Assembly (NCBI GenBank): GCA_013215865.1
Contig: JABSQL010000272.1
Span: forward strand, 1-15,921
From: Candidatus Margulisiibacteriota bacterium
GTDB lineage: Bacteria > Margulisbacteria > Marinamargulisbacteria > DT-59
Direction of reading: 5' to 3'
DNA length: 15,921 nt
Position numbers and translations under genes: made by a program. This document shows positions 14,772-15,921 of the stretch, piece by piece. The notes beneath the pieces were generated by a model, which was not told the origin of the DNA, made no database searches, and saw nothing but the letters and a program-made list of their open reading frames with translations. Numbering within the stretch: position 1 is the first letter of the stretch; every line of letters starts with the position of its first letter.

Positions 14772-15921
14772 ATGGTAAATCATCCACATGCATTAAATTA
14801 TTTAGATGATGGCTTAGGCCCTAAATCCAAAGCGCGATACAAAAAGAGGCGGTCAATTCTTGCACATTCTATTGGACATTTGATCGTCGTATATGGCATA
14901 TCAGACCCACCAGGGCATCCTCATGTTTGGGCAATGCTAAAAAGTCCGATCTTCCAAGAACCCCTACTTCTTTTTTTAACAGGTATTAATCAAACTCAAA
15001 TTGCTTTATGTTTAGATCCTCACAGCTCAGATTCAAAAGAAATACTATTTATACCTCAAAAAGATCTAAACAAAGAATTTTGGGAAGGCATACAATTGGG
15101 CACAGGCACTATTCAAAGTAATAAAGAAATTCAACAGTTAACCGGTATTCAGGATATTCGAGATATTAGTGAACTGGAATCGAGTATCAAGGAACGTCTT
15201 AAGTCTACTCAGGACCGATCACTCGGTACATTTTGGCATCAATCTAAACATAAGAAAGTGATCAAAGATTCGAATTTCAAGTTTAAACAAAAACTAAAAA
15301 GATGGATCAGAAACGAAAAACCTGCGATGTCACTTATGAATATTTCCTCGGTTTTATGGCCTCAACGAACCACATTAGATGGTGTTGATCAAAAGAACTC
15401 TGAAAAAGCCAATAAACTTGCCTCACTTGCATTTAAAAAGGCTTGTCAGAATCTGAAAGAAATGAAAAATGAAATGGAAGTATCTTCTTTTCTTGAAGGT
15501 GAATTAACTTCTGTTTCTCCTTTTGGACTCAGTTTTCCAACCATTTCAGCTTCTGGTGCTAATGCGAGTATTTTGCATTATACCCGTAACAACGATTCCC
15601 TGAAAAAAGGAAACTTGTTACTATTGGATTTTGGTGTTCGATGGTACGGGATGCATGCTGATATTAGCAGAACAGTCCCTATCAATGGCCAATTTAACCC
15701 ACTCCAAAGTAAGTTATATCAAATTGTGTTAGATGCCCAGGCACAGGTTGAACACCACGTTAAGCCTGGCGTGACTATAGAGATACTAAATCACATTTGC
15801 TGGAAATTTATTAATGAAGCCCTTGCATCTCTGATGTTTCGTATCAAGGGGAAGTACAGCGTATCATACCAGACACAGCCACATCATGTGAGTCACCTTA
15901 TAGGTCTTCAGGTTCATGACG
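14772..15921 (+). CDS. pepP: Xaa-Pro aminopeptidase (M24B), 3' end cut by window
   Basis: The first 383 codons of an aminopeptidase P-type metallopeptidase, which removes an N-terminal residue preceding proline. An AMP_N-type domain comes first (RRSILAHSIG, FLTGINQTQIALCL, WEGIQLGTG). The M24 catalytic domain follows, with FPTISASGANASILHY, the metal-binding LLDFGVRWYGMHADISRT with two aspartates, and HHVSHLIGLQVHD with a histidine ligand. The last two glutamate ligands should lie just beyond 15921. The frame is open to the edge. ATG 14772 gives an N terminus (VNHPHALNYLDDG) ahead of the normal RR-x-L start of the domain, and no ribosome site precedes it. Symbol by family resemblance. Confidence 0.9.
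   Translation, partial: MVNHPHALNYLDDGLGPKSKARYKKRRSILAHSIGHLIVVYGISDPPGHPHVWAMLKSPIFQEPLLLFLTGINQTQIALCLDPHSSDSKEILFIPQKDLNKEFWEGIQLGTGTIQSNKEIQQLTGIQDIRDISELESSIKERLKSTQDRSLGTFWHQSKHKKVIKDSNFKFKQKLKRWIRNEKPAMSLMNISSVLWPQRTTLDGVDQKNSEKANKLASLAFKKACQNLKEMKNEMEVSSFLEGELTSVSPFGLSFPTISASGANASILHYTRNNDSLKKGNLLLLDFGVRWYGMHADISRTVPINGQFNPLQSKLYQIVLDAQAQVEHHVKPGVTIEILNHICWKFINEALASLMFRIKGKYSVSYQTQPHHVSHLIGLQVHD

Overview
The window is AT-rich bacterial DNA, probably from a Gram-negative organism. It carries a BamB-like beta-propeller protein with an export signal, remnants of a conjugation-type TraF signal peptidase and of a Tn3-family transposon, and ordinary housekeeping genes. I could not fix the taxon from the sequence. 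A Fic protein, Q/P-rich modular proteins of unknown function and decaying mobile DNA would suit a host-associated or accessory-rich lifestyle, but that is inference.

Layout. (1) 1-1420: hairpins and an inverted repeat, then a class II Fic AMP-transferase with a C-terminal winged helix. (2) 1420-6870: a decayed mobile region holding two related modules. Each module has a Tn3-type or resolvase-type remnant on the minus strand, then a broken traF on the plus strand, then a nearly identical 129-bp block. That block carries the traF stop, a 91-bp spacer and the first codons of a modular gene. The first modular gene is intact (1006 aa). The second is split by one in-frame TAA inside its Q/P linker. 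The two proteins share the N-terminal peptide MHITLNYKIVAV and a linker beginning QLAPQEP, and differ almost everywhere else. (3) 7061-9450: a 2.3-kb segment bounded by an 86-bp imperfect direct repeat, one copy of which runs into the 3' end of a tRNA-Asp gene, as in a small island integrated at a tRNA. It carries a two-gene minus-strand operon (a CxxC/HxxxxH miniprotein and a VOC-fold protein), a PIN-domain toxin with a downstream antitoxin-like gene, and a 5'-truncated PIN-like (DUF4935-type) fragment. (4) 9444-15921: chromosomal backbone with tRNA-Asp, an exported PQQ-type beta-propeller protein, ssb, purA, a thyA-folA operon on the minus strand, and the start of a divergent Xaa-Pro aminopeptidase gene cut by the window end.

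How the genes work together: purA (AMP synthesis), thyA (dTMP synthesis, yielding dihydrofolate) and folA (regenerating tetrahydrofolate) supply nucleotides. thyA and folA are coupled at their junction. ssb has its own good sigma70-type promoter.

The candidate undescribed system is the pair of modular genes behind traF. They look like a family in which conserved leader and linker DNA flanks interchangeable or fast-evolving protein domains. Their function is unknown, and a secreted or host-directed role is only a hypothesis.
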